Origin: Armatimonadota bacterium
GTDB taxonomy: Bacteria > Armatimonadota > Hebobacteria > CAIYQO01
Assembly: GCA_022708765.1 (NCBI GenBank)
Contig: JAKIYB010000081.1
Coordinates: forward strand, 3,615 to 12,031
Length of the DNA: 8,417 nucleotides
Reading direction: 5' to 3'
Positions 1 to 7,580 of the stretch are shown one piece after another (position 1 is the first letter of the stretch; each line of letters starts with the position of its first letter). Below the pieces are notes generated by a model. It did not search any database. It saw nothing but the letters and a program-made list of their open reading frames with translations, and was not told the DNA's origin. The translations under genes were made by a program, and so were the position numbers.

Positions 1-178
1 CCTGCTGGAATCCCTCGCGGCCCGCATCGCCGACACCGTCCTCGCTGAATTCCCCGCCGTCGCGGAAATTCGCGTGCGCGTCCGCAAGTTCCACCCGCCC
101 GTCGGCGGTCCGCTGGACGCCTTCGAAGTGGAGCTGGCGCGGGAGCGGATGGATTGGACGCGGCCTCGACGGGGGTGA
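1..178 (+). CDS. folB: Dihydroneopterin aldolase, C-terminal part (cut by window start)
   Basis: The reading frame is open from base 2 and ends with TGA at 176-178, giving the last 58 residues of a protein whose start lies outside the window. The visible piece has a helix (LLESLAARIADTVLAEFP), a beta strand (AEIRVRVRKF), a proline-rich turn (HPPVGGPLDA) and a final strand ending FEVELARER. This order matches the C-terminus of the FolB family, which cleaves 7,8-dihydroneopterin to 6-hydroxymethyl-dihydropterin and glycolaldehyde in cytoplasmic folate synthesis. The lysine of the usual VxKPxxP segment is kept, but the following proline is phenylalanine (RKFHPP). The gene converges on recQ with 39 bp between the stop codons and no convincing terminator. 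The call rests on a short fragment; the related FolX epimerase is possible. Confidence 0.72.
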   Translation, partial: LLESLAARIADTVLAEFPAVAEIRVRVRKFHPPVGGPLDAFEVELARERMDWTRPRRG

Positions 179-217
179 GTCGGGCGCGAAACCCGTGGAA
201 CTGGCTGTCACCGTAAT

Positions 218-2083
218 TCACTCGTTCGAAGCTGGCCGGTGGTTTTCAGAAAAACCACGCAGCACCTCCAGCAGCGCGGGGCCGTAGCGCTGCACTTTAC
301 GGTCGCCCAGACCGGAAATCTCTTTCAATTCTTCCAGCGTTTGCGGGCGGGCGAGGGTGAGTTCGCGCAGCGTGCTGTCGTGGAAAATCACGAACGGCGG
401 CAGTTCCGCCTCCTGCGCCAGCTCCTTGCGCAGTTCCCGCAACGCCTCCCACAGCGCCGCGTCCGCCGGCGTCGTCGTGCTCTCCAATGCGAGCATGGCG
501 CGGCGGCGCTTGCGCTCGCGTCGGGGCAGCGGATCTTTGCGCAGCGGCACGGCGTCCTGCCCTCGCAGCACCTGCATGCCGGCGGGGGTGATTTGCAGCG
601 TGCCATGGCCATCGCCGTCCACGGTGAGGTACCCCAGCGCCACCAGTTGGCGAAAGACGGAAGCCCACTCCTTGCCGGACAGCTCTTTCCCCCCGCCGAA
701 GGCGCTCACCCGGTCGTGCCCTAAGCCGGCGACGCGCGGATTCAGCGTCCCGGTGAGCACGTCGCACAGGTAGGTCACCCCGAAACGCTGCCCGGTCTGC
801 CGCGCGCAGAAGAGCGCCTTGCGCGCCGCCAGCGTGCCGTCCCACGTTTCCACCGGCGTGAGGCAGGTGTCGCAGTTGCCGCACGGCTCGGGCCGCTCCT
901 CGCCAAAATACGTCAGCAGCACCTGCCGGCGGCAGCCCGCCGTCTCGCAGTAACCGAGCAGCGCGTTGAGTTTCAGCGTCTCAATGCGCTTGTGCGCTTC
1001 GTCGGCGGTGGACTGCGCGAGAATCCGGCGCATGAGCGCGACATCGCCGAGGCCGTAGAGCATCCAGGCATCGGCGGGCAAGCCGTCGCGCCCCGCGCGC
1101 CCCGTCTCCTGATAATAGGCTTCCACGCTCTTCGGGATGTCCAGGTGGGCGACGAAGCGCACGTCCGGCTTGTCAATGCCCATGCCGAAGGCGATGGTGG
1201 CGACGATAATCACCCCGTCCTCGCGCTGAAAGCGGTCCTGGTTGCGCTGGCGGGCGGCGGCGTCCATGCCGGCGTGATAGGGCAATGCGTTCCAGCCCTC
1301 CGCCGCCAGCCAGTCCGCGATCTCCTCGGTCTTGCGGCGGGACAGGCAGTAGACGATGCCGGCGTCGCGCGGGTGTTCGGATTCGAGAAAGTAGCGCAAC
1401 TGCGCCTTCGTATTCGTCTTCTGCTCTACCCGGTAGCGGATATTGGGCCGGTCAAAGCCCGCTACGAAGAGTTCCGCGTCTTCCAGCCGCAGCTTTTCCA
1501 CGATTTCCCGACGCGTCAGCGCGTCGGCGGTGGCGGTGAGCGCCAGCCGGGGGATGCCGGGGAAGCGCTCGTGCAACACGGCGAGGAAGAGGTATTCCTC
1601 GCGAAAATCGTGCCCCCACTGCGAAACGCAGTGCGCCTCGTCTATGGCGAAAAGAGCGAGGGAACTGCGCGCAAGCAGCGCCAGCGTGCGGTCGGTGAGC
1701 AGGCGCTCGGGCGCGACGTAAAGAAGATCGAGGGCGCCCGCTTCCACCTGCTGCTCCACCCGCTGCGCTTCCGCCGGGGTGAGCGTGGAGTTGAGAAAGG
1801 CGGCGCGCGCGCCAAGCTGGCGCAACGCGCTCACCTGGTCCTGCATAAGGGCGATGAGCGGAGAGATGACTACCCCCACGCCGGGACGCAGCAGCGCGGG
1901 CAGTTGATAGCACAGCGATTTGCCCCCGCCAGTGGGCATCAGCACGAAGGCATCGCCGCCGGCGAGCACCCGGCTGATGATCGCTTCCTGCTGCCCGCGA
2001 AAGCGGTCGTAGCCGAAGACGCGCCGCAACACGTCGCGCATCTGGTCGGTCTGTTCCTGTGGCAAGCGGCATTGCGTGGTCAT
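218..2083 (-). CDS. recQ: ATP-dependent DNA helicase RecQ
   Basis: This encodes a full-length 3'-5' DNA helicase of the RecQ family, which acts in recombination and in rescue of stalled forks. With the start at 2083 it is 621 residues (E. coli RecQ has about 609). The domains are in the usual order. Motif 0 is FRGQQEAI (28-35), Walker A PTGGGKS (50-56), the DEAH box 148-151 followed by the aromatic loop CVSQWGHDFR, motif III LTATA (182-186), motif V near ATIAFGMGID (295-304) and the motif VI arginine finger QETGRAGRDG (325-334). Next come a zinc site with C384, C401, C404 and C407 at the E. coli spacing, a winged-helix RQC region, and a C-terminal HRDC domain (about 540-612). The frame extends upstream to 2152, but that extension runs through a promoter-like sequence and encodes no family-like residues, so ATG 2083 is preferred. 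The nearest Shine-Dalgarno-like GAGGA is rather far (about 17 nt), so an in-frame GTG at 2107 cannot be excluded. Confidence 0.96.
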   Translation of the reverse strand: MTTQCRLPQEQTDQMRDVLRRVFGYDRFRGQQEAIISRVLAGGDAFVLMPTGGGKSLCYQLPALLRPGVGVVISPLIALMQDQVSALRQLGARAAFLNSTLTPAEAQRVEQQVEAGALDLLYVAPERLLTDRTLALLARSSLALFAIDEAHCVSQWGHDFREEYLFLAVLHERFPGIPRLALTATADALTRREIVEKLRLEDAELFVAGFDRPNIRYRVEQKTNTKAQLRYFLESEHPRDAGIVYCLSRRKTEEIADWLAAEGWNALPYHAGMDAAARQRNQDRFQREDGVIIVATIAFGMGIDKPDVRFVAHLDIPKSVEAYYQETGRAGRDGLPADAWMLYGLGDVALMRRILAQSTADEAHKRIETLKLNALLGYCETAGCRRQVLLTYFGEERPEPCGNCDTCLTPVETWDGTLAARKALFCARQTGQRFGVTYLCDVLTGTLNPRVAGLGHDRVSAFGGGKELSGKEWASVFRQLVALGYLTVDGDGHGTLQITPAGMQVLRGQDAVPLRKDPLPRRERKRRRAMLALESTTTPADAALWEALRELRKELAQEAELPPFVIFHDSTLRELTLARPQTLEELKEISGLGDRKVQRYGPALLEVLRGFSENHRPASNE

Positions 2084-2117
2084 GGGCGTCAGCGCCGTCT
2101 TCCTCACCGGCGCCCTC

Positions 2118-2147
2118 AGTATAACGCGCGGGACGGATGCGTGCCAT
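2118..2147 (-). promoter_or_regulatory. Probable recQ promoter
   Basis: Read on the minus strand, ATGGCA (2147-2142, four of six matches to TTGACA) is followed after 18 bp by TATACT (2123-2118, five of six matches to TATAAT). Transcription would start near 2111, leaving a leader of about 28 nt before the recQ ATG at 2083. It lies just past the hairpin that ends the pump operon, so recQ may be an independent unit. The -35 box is weak; the assignment is inferred from pattern and position only. Confidence 0.42.
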
Positions 2148-2173
2148 AGCAAACAGGGACGGCGGGAAGATGC

Positions 2174-2201
2174 CTCCCCCGCGCCGGATGGCGCGAGGGA
2201 G
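2174..2201 (-). terminator. Strong hairpin after the pump operon, possible terminator
   Basis: On the minus-strand transcript, bases 2201-2190 pair with 2174-2185 in an unbroken 12-bp stem (one G-U wobble at 2196/2179) closed by a 4-nt loop (AUCC). It begins 5 nt after the TAA stop of the RND permease. The stem is almost all G-C and very stable. The sequence that follows (GCATCTTCCC) has only scattered T residues, so it lacks the classic U-tract. It could be a terminator without a U-run, a Rho-stopped 3' end or a stability hairpin. On the plus strand one pair becomes a C-A mismatch, which fits a minus-strand function. Confidence 0.5.
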
Positions 2202-2206
2202 CGCGG

Positions 2207-5200
2207 TTACTCGGTGAAGACCGGTTGGGGTTCCGCGTCGTCCTTCGGTTTGATGCGCAGCAGGCGTTCCTTAAAATGCGTGACGCGCTGGCCGAGGTCG
2301 TCCAGAATCTCATAGAAGACCGGCACCATGAGCAGGGTGAGGAACATGGACAGCAGCAGGCCGCCGATGACCGCGATGGCCATGGGCTGGCGCATTTCCG
2401 AGCCCTGGTTGAGCGCCAGCGCGGTGGGCAGCATGCCGAAGATCATCGCCATCGTCGTCATGAGAATCGGCCGCAGTCGCGTGGGACCGGCGCGCAGCAG
2501 CGCGTCCCGGCGCGGCAGTTTGTGGTCGCGGCGCAGCGTGTTGGTATAGTCCACCACCAGGATGGCGTTTTTCGTCACCAGGCCCACGAGCATGATGACG
2601 CCGATCATGGAGACGATGTTCAGCGATTTGTGCGAGAAGGAGAGGGCGAAGAGCGCGCCCGCCATCGCCTGGGGCACCGCCAGCATGATAATCAGCGGCG
2701 AGAGCAGCGACTCGAAGAGCGCCGACATCAGCATGAACACCATGAGGATGGAGAGGCCCAGCGCGCTGAACATGTTGGCGAAAGACTCCGCCATCTCTTC
2801 CGCCTGCCCCGCCCACTTCACCGTCACGCCGTCCAACTCGCCGTTCGCCCGCAGTTGCGCGATGCCTTCGTCAATGCCCGGCTTCACATTGCCGATGGGG
2901 TAGCCTTCCATCAGGTTTCCCTGCACCGTCACCGAGCGCTGGCGATTCGTGCGCTCCACCTTGGTGGGGCCGACCGCGTTCTCGAAGGTGGCCACCTCGT
3001 ACAGGTAAAGCGGCTGGCCGGAGGCGCGTGTGCCCACTACCATCGTCGGCACCAGACTCAGCATGTCGCGCTGCTCCTCCGGCAGGTAAACGCGGATATC
3101 GTATTCCTTCCCGTTCTCGCGATACTTCGTGGAGGTGTCGCCTTCCAGGCTGGTGCGCAGCGCGGAGGCGATCTGCGCCACGCTGACGCCATACTGCGCC
3201 GCGCGGTCGCGGTCAATATGCGCCTGCAGTTCCGGACGCCCCGAGCGCCAGGAGAGCTCCACGCCATAGGTGCCTTCGGTCTTGCGCACCACGTCGGCGA
3301 TCTGGTTCGACGCGCGCTGAATCGCGGGCATGTTGTCGCCGGTGACTTCGATGGAGATCATCGCGCCGCCGGGCCCTCCGGTTTCCTCCGCGGCGCTCAC
3401 TTTCACGCCGGGGATGGGCTTCGTATTCGCGAAGTAGTCGTTAATCTGCTCGATCACCTTATCGGTGCGCAGCATGCCCTTTGTAAAGTCCACAAGTTGC
3501 ACATTCATCGAGGCCATATTCGACTCGGCGCCGCTTGCCCCGCTGAAGCGGTTGCCGCCGGACGCCCCGACGGTGGTGAAAACCGTCTCCACCTGCGGAA
3601 AAATTTTCCGGTCAAGCAGCGTCTCCTCCACGAGGCGCGCGGCGGTATCGGTCGTGTCGAGCGCGGTGCCGACCTGCGCCTCCACCGTCACCGTGAAGGA
3701 GCCCTGGTCCATCTTCGGCACGAACTCCTGGCCGAACTTGGCGGGGATGAAAAGGCAAACGAGGATGAGCGCCACGGCGCCCACCGCCAGCGGTTTGAAG
3801 ACGCTCATCGGGTTGAAATCCGGGCGGCTGCGGCGCGGCAGCGAGAGCATGTAGCCCAGGACGCCGAAGACAAGCAGGACCATCAGCGTTGGGATCATCG
3901 GCGTGAAGGGCGCTTTGCTGATTTTACCGATTATGCCGGACGACATCACCGCCAGTACGATGGAGACAACAAGCGCCACGACTACATACAGCACGCGCAT
4001 GGCCCCCTGCAGCAGCCAGGCCACCCACCAGATGCCAATGATGAGAATCAGCGCCACCAACAGCAGCGGCACGCCCGCCAGCACGCCGGCGGTCGGTTTC
4101 GGCATCGCCACCGCGATACTCGCCACGAAAGTCATCAAGCCCAGGGCGATGACCGCCGGGCGGTGGTCCAGCGCCCACAGCAGCAGGCGGCGGTAGGTCT
4201 CTTCCAGGCGGGAGTAGCCGGCTTCCCAGGCGGTGAAGAAGCGGCGGAAGAGGCCAGGGTGTTCGCGTCCGCGCTCCTCGGCTTCCTCCTCTTCCTCGTG
4301 GCTTTTCAACCAGCGCGAGGCCAGCATCGGGGTAAGGGTGAAGGAAACGAAGAGCGAGAAGAGGGTGGCGGTGGCCACCACGATACCGAACTGGCGGAAG
4401 AACTGCCCGACGATGCCGCCCATGAAGGCGATGGGCACGAAGACCACCACGTCCACCAGCGTAATCGTCATCGCGGCAAGGCCGATTTCCATGCGGCCGT
4501 CAATGGCCGCCTGCTTCACCGATTTGCCCATCTTCAGGTGACGGTGGATATTTTCCAGCACCACGATGGAGTCGTCCACCAGAATGCCCACCGAGAGCGA
4601 GAGGCCCATCATGGACATCATGTTGATGGAGAAGCCGAGGATGTTCATCACCAGGAAGGTGGCGATCATCGAGGTGGGGATGGCCAGCGCGACGATAAAC
4701 GTGCCGCGAATGCTGTGCAGGAAAAGAAAGACGATGAGCACCGCGAGTAGCGCGCCTTCGAAGAGCGCCTTATACACGTCCTCCAGCGTCTCCTCGATGA
4801 ATTTCGACTGGTCCCAGGCAACTTTCACCGCCACCGTATCCGGCGGCAGCAAGACCGGCTCACCGGCACGCCGCTTTTTCTGCATTTCATAGGAGGCTTT
4901 CGCCAGGCCCTTGCGCGCGAGGAACTCCTCGCCGGTGAGATTCTCCAGCTCTTTGCGGACTTCCTCGACCACCTTCACCGTGTTGCCGTCCGACTGCTTC
5001 TGCACGGTGAGGGCCACGCTGTTGCCGCCGTCCACGCGGGTGTAGGTGTTGGCATCGGCGACGGTATCGTCCACAACACCGCCCACCACCACGTCGCGCA
5101 CCGTCAGATTGGTGCTGCCGGCAATGTTGGGAATACGCACGTTGAGAATCTGCTCGGGATCGGTGAATTCTCCCATTACGCGCACCGCGCTGGTGCGGCT

Positions 5201-5866
5201 GGCTTCGTCAATGGCGCCGGAGGGAAGGTTCAGGTTCTCCGCCTGCAGCGCGCTTACCACCTGCTGAATGCTCAGTCCATACGCCTGCAGGCGGGCCTGA
5301 TCAATCCGCACCTGGATTTCGCGCACGTCGCCGCCGGAGACGAAGACGGAGGCGACGCCCTGCACCTGGCTCAACCGGTCTTTCAGCACGTCATCCGCGA
5401 GCCGGCGCACCTCGATGGAGGACAGACGGTCGCTGGTGAGGCTGAGGGAGATGATGGGGATGGCTTTGACGTCCGCCTTCATGACGGTGGGCGCTTCGGC
5501 GTCCTCCGGCAGCCTGTTGCGCAGCACATCCAGCTTGCTGCGGATATCCGCCATCGCCACGTCCACATTGGTGCCCAGCTCCATCTCCATCATCACCTGC
5601 GAGACGCCTTCCGAGGAGGTGGAGGTGAGCTTTTTCAGGCCGCTGATGGTGCTCACCGAGTCCTCGATGGGCTTGGAGATGAGCGTCTCCACCTCTTCCG
5701 GACCGGTGCCCGGATAGATAGTGGTGATGACGACCATCGGGAATTCAATGTCGGGATACAGGTCCACCGGCAACCGGCTGCGCGACTGCAGACCAAGCAC
5801 GACCAGCGCCAGCACCAGCATGAGAATCGTCACCGGACGGGTGATGGATAATCGGGTTAACCACAT
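2207..5866 (-). CDS. RND (HAE1-type) efflux permease with enlarged TM7 region
   Basis: This is an inner-membrane drug/proton antiporter of the AcrB/SwrC kind, the motor of a tripartite efflux pump. It has 1219 residues where AcrB has about 1050. TM1 is at about 10-27, followed by a periplasmic porter domain starting RLPVDLYPDIEFP (31-43). TM2-TM6 lie at about 365-515, with the proton-relay pair D431-D432 in GILVDDSIVVLENI. The second porter domain spans about 710-1030. TM8-TM12 lie at about 1033-1187, with the relay lysine K1099 in GLVTKNAILVVDY and the TM11 signature RLRPILMT (1130-1137). Where AcrB has a single TM7, five hydrophobic segments occur (about 570-588, 597-619, 624-643, 656-675, 690-708). 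There is also about 30 extra residues near 311-345 and an acidic cytoplasmic stretch at 524-533. It starts 25 bp after the adaptor stop with AAGGAAG 8 nt before ATG. Substrates cannot be deduced. Confidence 0.95.
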   Translation of the reverse strand: MWLTRLSITRPVTILMLVLALVVLGLQSRSRLPVDLYPDIEFPMVVITTIYPGTGPEEVETLISKPIEDSVSTISGLKKLTSTSSEGVSQVMMEMELGTNVDVAMADIRSKLDVLRNRLPEDAEAPTVMKADVKAIPIISLSLTSDRLSSIEVRRLADDVLKDRLSQVQGVASVFVSGGDVREIQVRIDQARLQAYGLSIQQVVSALQAENLNLPSGAIDEASRTSAVRVMGEFTDPEQILNVRIPNIAGSTNLTVRDVVVGGVVDDTVADANTYTRVDGGNSVALTVQKQSDGNTVKVVEEVRKELENLTGEEFLARKGLAKASYEMQKKRRAGEPVLLPPDTVAVKVAWDQSKFIEETLEDVYKALFEGALLAVLIVFLFLHSIRGTFIVALAIPTSMIATFLVMNILGFSINMMSMMGLSLSVGILVDDSIVVLENIHRHLKMGKSVKQAAIDGRMEIGLAAMTITLVDVVVFVPIAFMGGIVGQFFRQFGIVVATATLFSLFVSFTLTPMLASRWLKSHEEEEEAEERGREHPGLFRRFFTAWEAGYSRLEETYRRLLLWALDHRPAVIALGLMTFVASIAVAMPKPTAGVLAGVPLLLVALILIIGIWWVAWLLQGAMRVLYVVVALVVSIVLAVMSSGIIGKISKAPFTPMIPTLMVLLVFGVLGYMLSLPRRSRPDFNPMSVFKPLAVGAVALILVCLFIPAKFGQEFVPKMDQGSFTVTVEAQVGTALDTTDTAARLVEETLLDRKIFPQVETVFTTVGASGGNRFSGASGAESNMASMNVQLVDFTKGMLRTDKVIEQINDYFANTKPIPGVKVSAAEETGGPGGAMISIEVTGDNMPAIQRASNQIADVVRKTEGTYGVELSWRSGRPELQAHIDRDRAAQYGVSVAQIASALRTSLEGDTSTKYRENGKEYDIRVYLPEEQRDMLSLVPTMVVGTRASGQPLYLYEVATFENAVGPTKVERTNRQRSVTVQGNLMEGYPIGNVKPGIDEGIAQLRANGELDGVTVKWAGQAEEMAESFANMFSALGLSILMVFMLMSALFESLLSPLIIMLAVPQAMAGALFALSFSHKSLNIVSMIGVIMLVGLVTKNAILVVDYTNTLRRDHKLPRRDALLRAGPTRLRPILMTTMAMIFGMLPTALALNQGSEMRQPMAIAVIGGLLLSMFLTLLMVPVFYEILDDLGQRVTHFKERLLRIKPKDDAEPQPVFTE

Positions 5867-5891
5867 GATAATATCTTCCTTGGCGCATCAA

Positions 5892-7556
5892 TCAATTCGT
5901 CTTCGCTTCCGCCACGCTGATTTTATCGCCGTCCTTCAGCGTCTGCTGGCCGGTGACGATAAGGCGGTCGCCGGGATTCACGCCGCTGAGCACCTGCACG
6001 GCGGCGGCGTCACTGGCGCCCAGCGTGACGGCGCGCTCGCGGGCGACGTCATCCTCCGCCACGAAGACGAGAGTGCGGCCGTCGCGTTTCACCAGCGCGT
6101 CCTTCGGCACGGTGACGGCGTTCGGGTGGCGGGCTACGACGATGGCGCCGCGGGTAAACATGCCGGGAAAGAGCGCCGGCGAGGCGGGCACCATCACGCG
6201 CACGGTGAAGTTGCGCGTGCGGGCATCCACCACCGGCACCACCTTCTCCACGGCGCCGGCGAAGATATGCGCCGTCTTGCCGGCGTAGAGATTGCCGCGG
6301 TCGCCTTGCAGCGCGTCTACCGTCAGCGTCACCTGCTGGCCGGCGCGCAGGCGCGGCGCCTCCAGTTCGGAAACCTGCGCTTCAAAGTAGAGCATATTAT
6401 TCGTGGAGATCTTCAGCACCGACTCGCCCGACCCCATGCTCTGACCGACCTCCGCCATGCGCGCGGCGACGACGCCGCTGACCGGAGAGTAGATATACAT
6501 GTAATCCAGCAGTTGGGTCGCCGAAGTGAGCGCTTCGCGCGCCTGCTGCACGACGGCCTGCGCGGCCAGCACGTCTTTGTCGCGCATCACGTTCACCTGG
6601 CGCGCGGATTTCGCCGCTTCCAACGCCGCTTTCGCCTGACTCACGCCGGTTTTCGCAATCTCGACATTGGCGAAGGCTACGTCCGTCTGCTTCAGGTTGG
6701 CCTTCGCCGTATCGAGGCCTTCCTGCGCCTGGCGCACGGCGGCTTCCGCCGTCTGGATATCTTCCTGGCGCGGGCCTTCCTGCACCAGCGAAAGCTGCTG
6801 TTTGGCGGATTGAAGCTGCGCCTCGGAGACTTTCATCTTCGTCTCCGCGCCGTCGAGGATGGCTTTCGACACCGCGCCTTTATCGTAGAGCTGCCGGTAG
6901 CGGTCGAAATTCGCTTTGTCGAGGTTGTAGGTCGCCTGCGCCAGCGTGACGTTCTGCTCGGCGATCTTGCGTTCCTGGGTGCGCGAACCGTTCTTCAACA
7001 GCGTCAGCCGGCTTTTCGCGGCGTCCACCGCGGCGTCGGCGGCCTTCACCTGCGCCTTGGCGGTCGCATCTTGCGCTTCGGCGGCGGTTTTGGCCTGCTC
7101 CAGCCGCGCCTGTGCGGCTTCCACCCCCGCCTGCGCGGTGGCGATGCCGGTGTCGGTGGCGGTGGCCTGCTGCAGCGCCGCCGCTTTCGCCTGTTCCAGC
7201 CGCGCTTTGGCCGCCTGCAGCGCGGCGGTAGCCGCGCGTACCTGCGTCTGGGCGTCGTGCTCTTCCAGGCGGGCGACAAGCTGACCCTTCTCCACGCGCG
7301 TGCCGGCCTTGCCAATAATCCAGGCCATGCGGCCGGCATAGCGCGTGCCCACCTCCACCTCGTCATGCGGCTGCAGCGTGCCGGTCACATCCACGCGCTC
7401 GTCCAGCAGGCGCGGGGTGACGGTGAGCGCGGTGACCGGCGCGGCCGCCGTTTCGGACGTGTTGTCCTTCTCCGCGGACGCCGGCGGCTTGCAGCCGGTG
7501 CCGGCGACCAACAACAGCACGATTCCGAGGAGCGGGAACGTGTATTTTGCCATCAT
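5892..7556 (-). CDS. RND pump periplasmic adaptor (membrane-fusion protein), long hairpin
   Basis: This encodes the periplasmic adaptor (AcrA/HlyD superfamily) that links the RND permease to an outer-membrane channel. It has 554 residues against about 400 for AcrA. The N-terminus has a basic start, a hydrophobic core (LLGIVLLLVAG) and C22 in AGTGC, suggesting a lipoprotein signal, although the -3 glycine is atypical. The first half of the lipoyl-like domain is about 66-100 (VGTRYAGRMAWIIGKAG) and its second half about 354-384 (YSPVSGVVAARMAEVGQSMG). Between them lies about 240 residues of Ala/Gln/Glu-rich coiled coil. R219, L223, S230 and D235 match the R-x3-L-x6-S-x4-D tip motif of AcrA that contacts TolC. 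A beta barrel (about 388-415) and membrane-proximal domain (to about 550) follow. GGAG lies 6 nt before the first ATG; a second ATG follows at once. It is the middle gene of the operon. Confidence 0.94.
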   Translation of the reverse strand: MMAKYTFPLLGIVLLLVAGTGCKPPASAEKDNTSETAAAPVTALTVTPRLLDERVDVTGTLQPHDEVEVGTRYAGRMAWIIGKAGTRVEKGQLVARLEEHDAQTQVRAATAALQAAKARLEQAKAAALQQATATDTGIATAQAGVEAAQARLEQAKTAAEAQDATAKAQVKAADAAVDAAKSRLTLLKNGSRTQERKIAEQNVTLAQATYNLDKANFDRYRQLYDKGAVSKAILDGAETKMKVSEAQLQSAKQQLSLVQEGPRQEDIQTAEAAVRQAQEGLDTAKANLKQTDVAFANVEIAKTGVSQAKAALEAAKSARQVNVMRDKDVLAAQAVVQQAREALTSATQLLDYMYIYSPVSGVVAARMAEVGQSMGSGESVLKISTNNMLYFEAQVSELEAPRLRAGQQVTLTVDALQGDRGNLYAGKTAHIFAGAVEKVVPVVDARTRNFTVRVMVPASPALFPGMFTRGAIVVARHPNAVTVPKDALVKRDGRTLVFVAEDDVARERAVTLGASDAAAVQVLSGVNPGDRLIVTGQQTLKDGDKISVAEAKTN

Positions 7557-7580
7557 TGTCTTCTCCGAAGTCCTTTCGCG

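Noticed and set aside
181..195. CGGG...CCCG hairpin between folB and recQ
   Set aside because: Only four base pairs with a 7-nt loop and no T-run on either side; too weak to call a terminator.
992..2149. Plus-strand open frame of 385 codons antisense to recQ
   Set aside because: The opposite strand carries every RecQ helicase motif in order; the antisense translation has none.
2084..2152. N-terminal extension of RecQ to an upstream ATG at 2152
   Set aside because: The extension overlaps the probable recQ promoter and has no similarity to RecQ starts; ATG 2083 gives the usual family length.
2225..4750. Plus-strand open frame of 841 codons antisense to the RND permease
   Set aside because: The translation is rich in His, Arg, Gln and Glu with no domain-like pattern, as expected for the complement of a GC-rich membrane-protein gene. 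The minus-strand frame has clear RND motifs and a good ribosome-binding site.
7046..7284. Repetitive-looking GCG/GCC-rich stretch resembling a tandem repeat
   Set aside because: It is the Ala-rich heptad coding of the adaptor coiled coil; the DNA units are not regular enough to be a true repeat.
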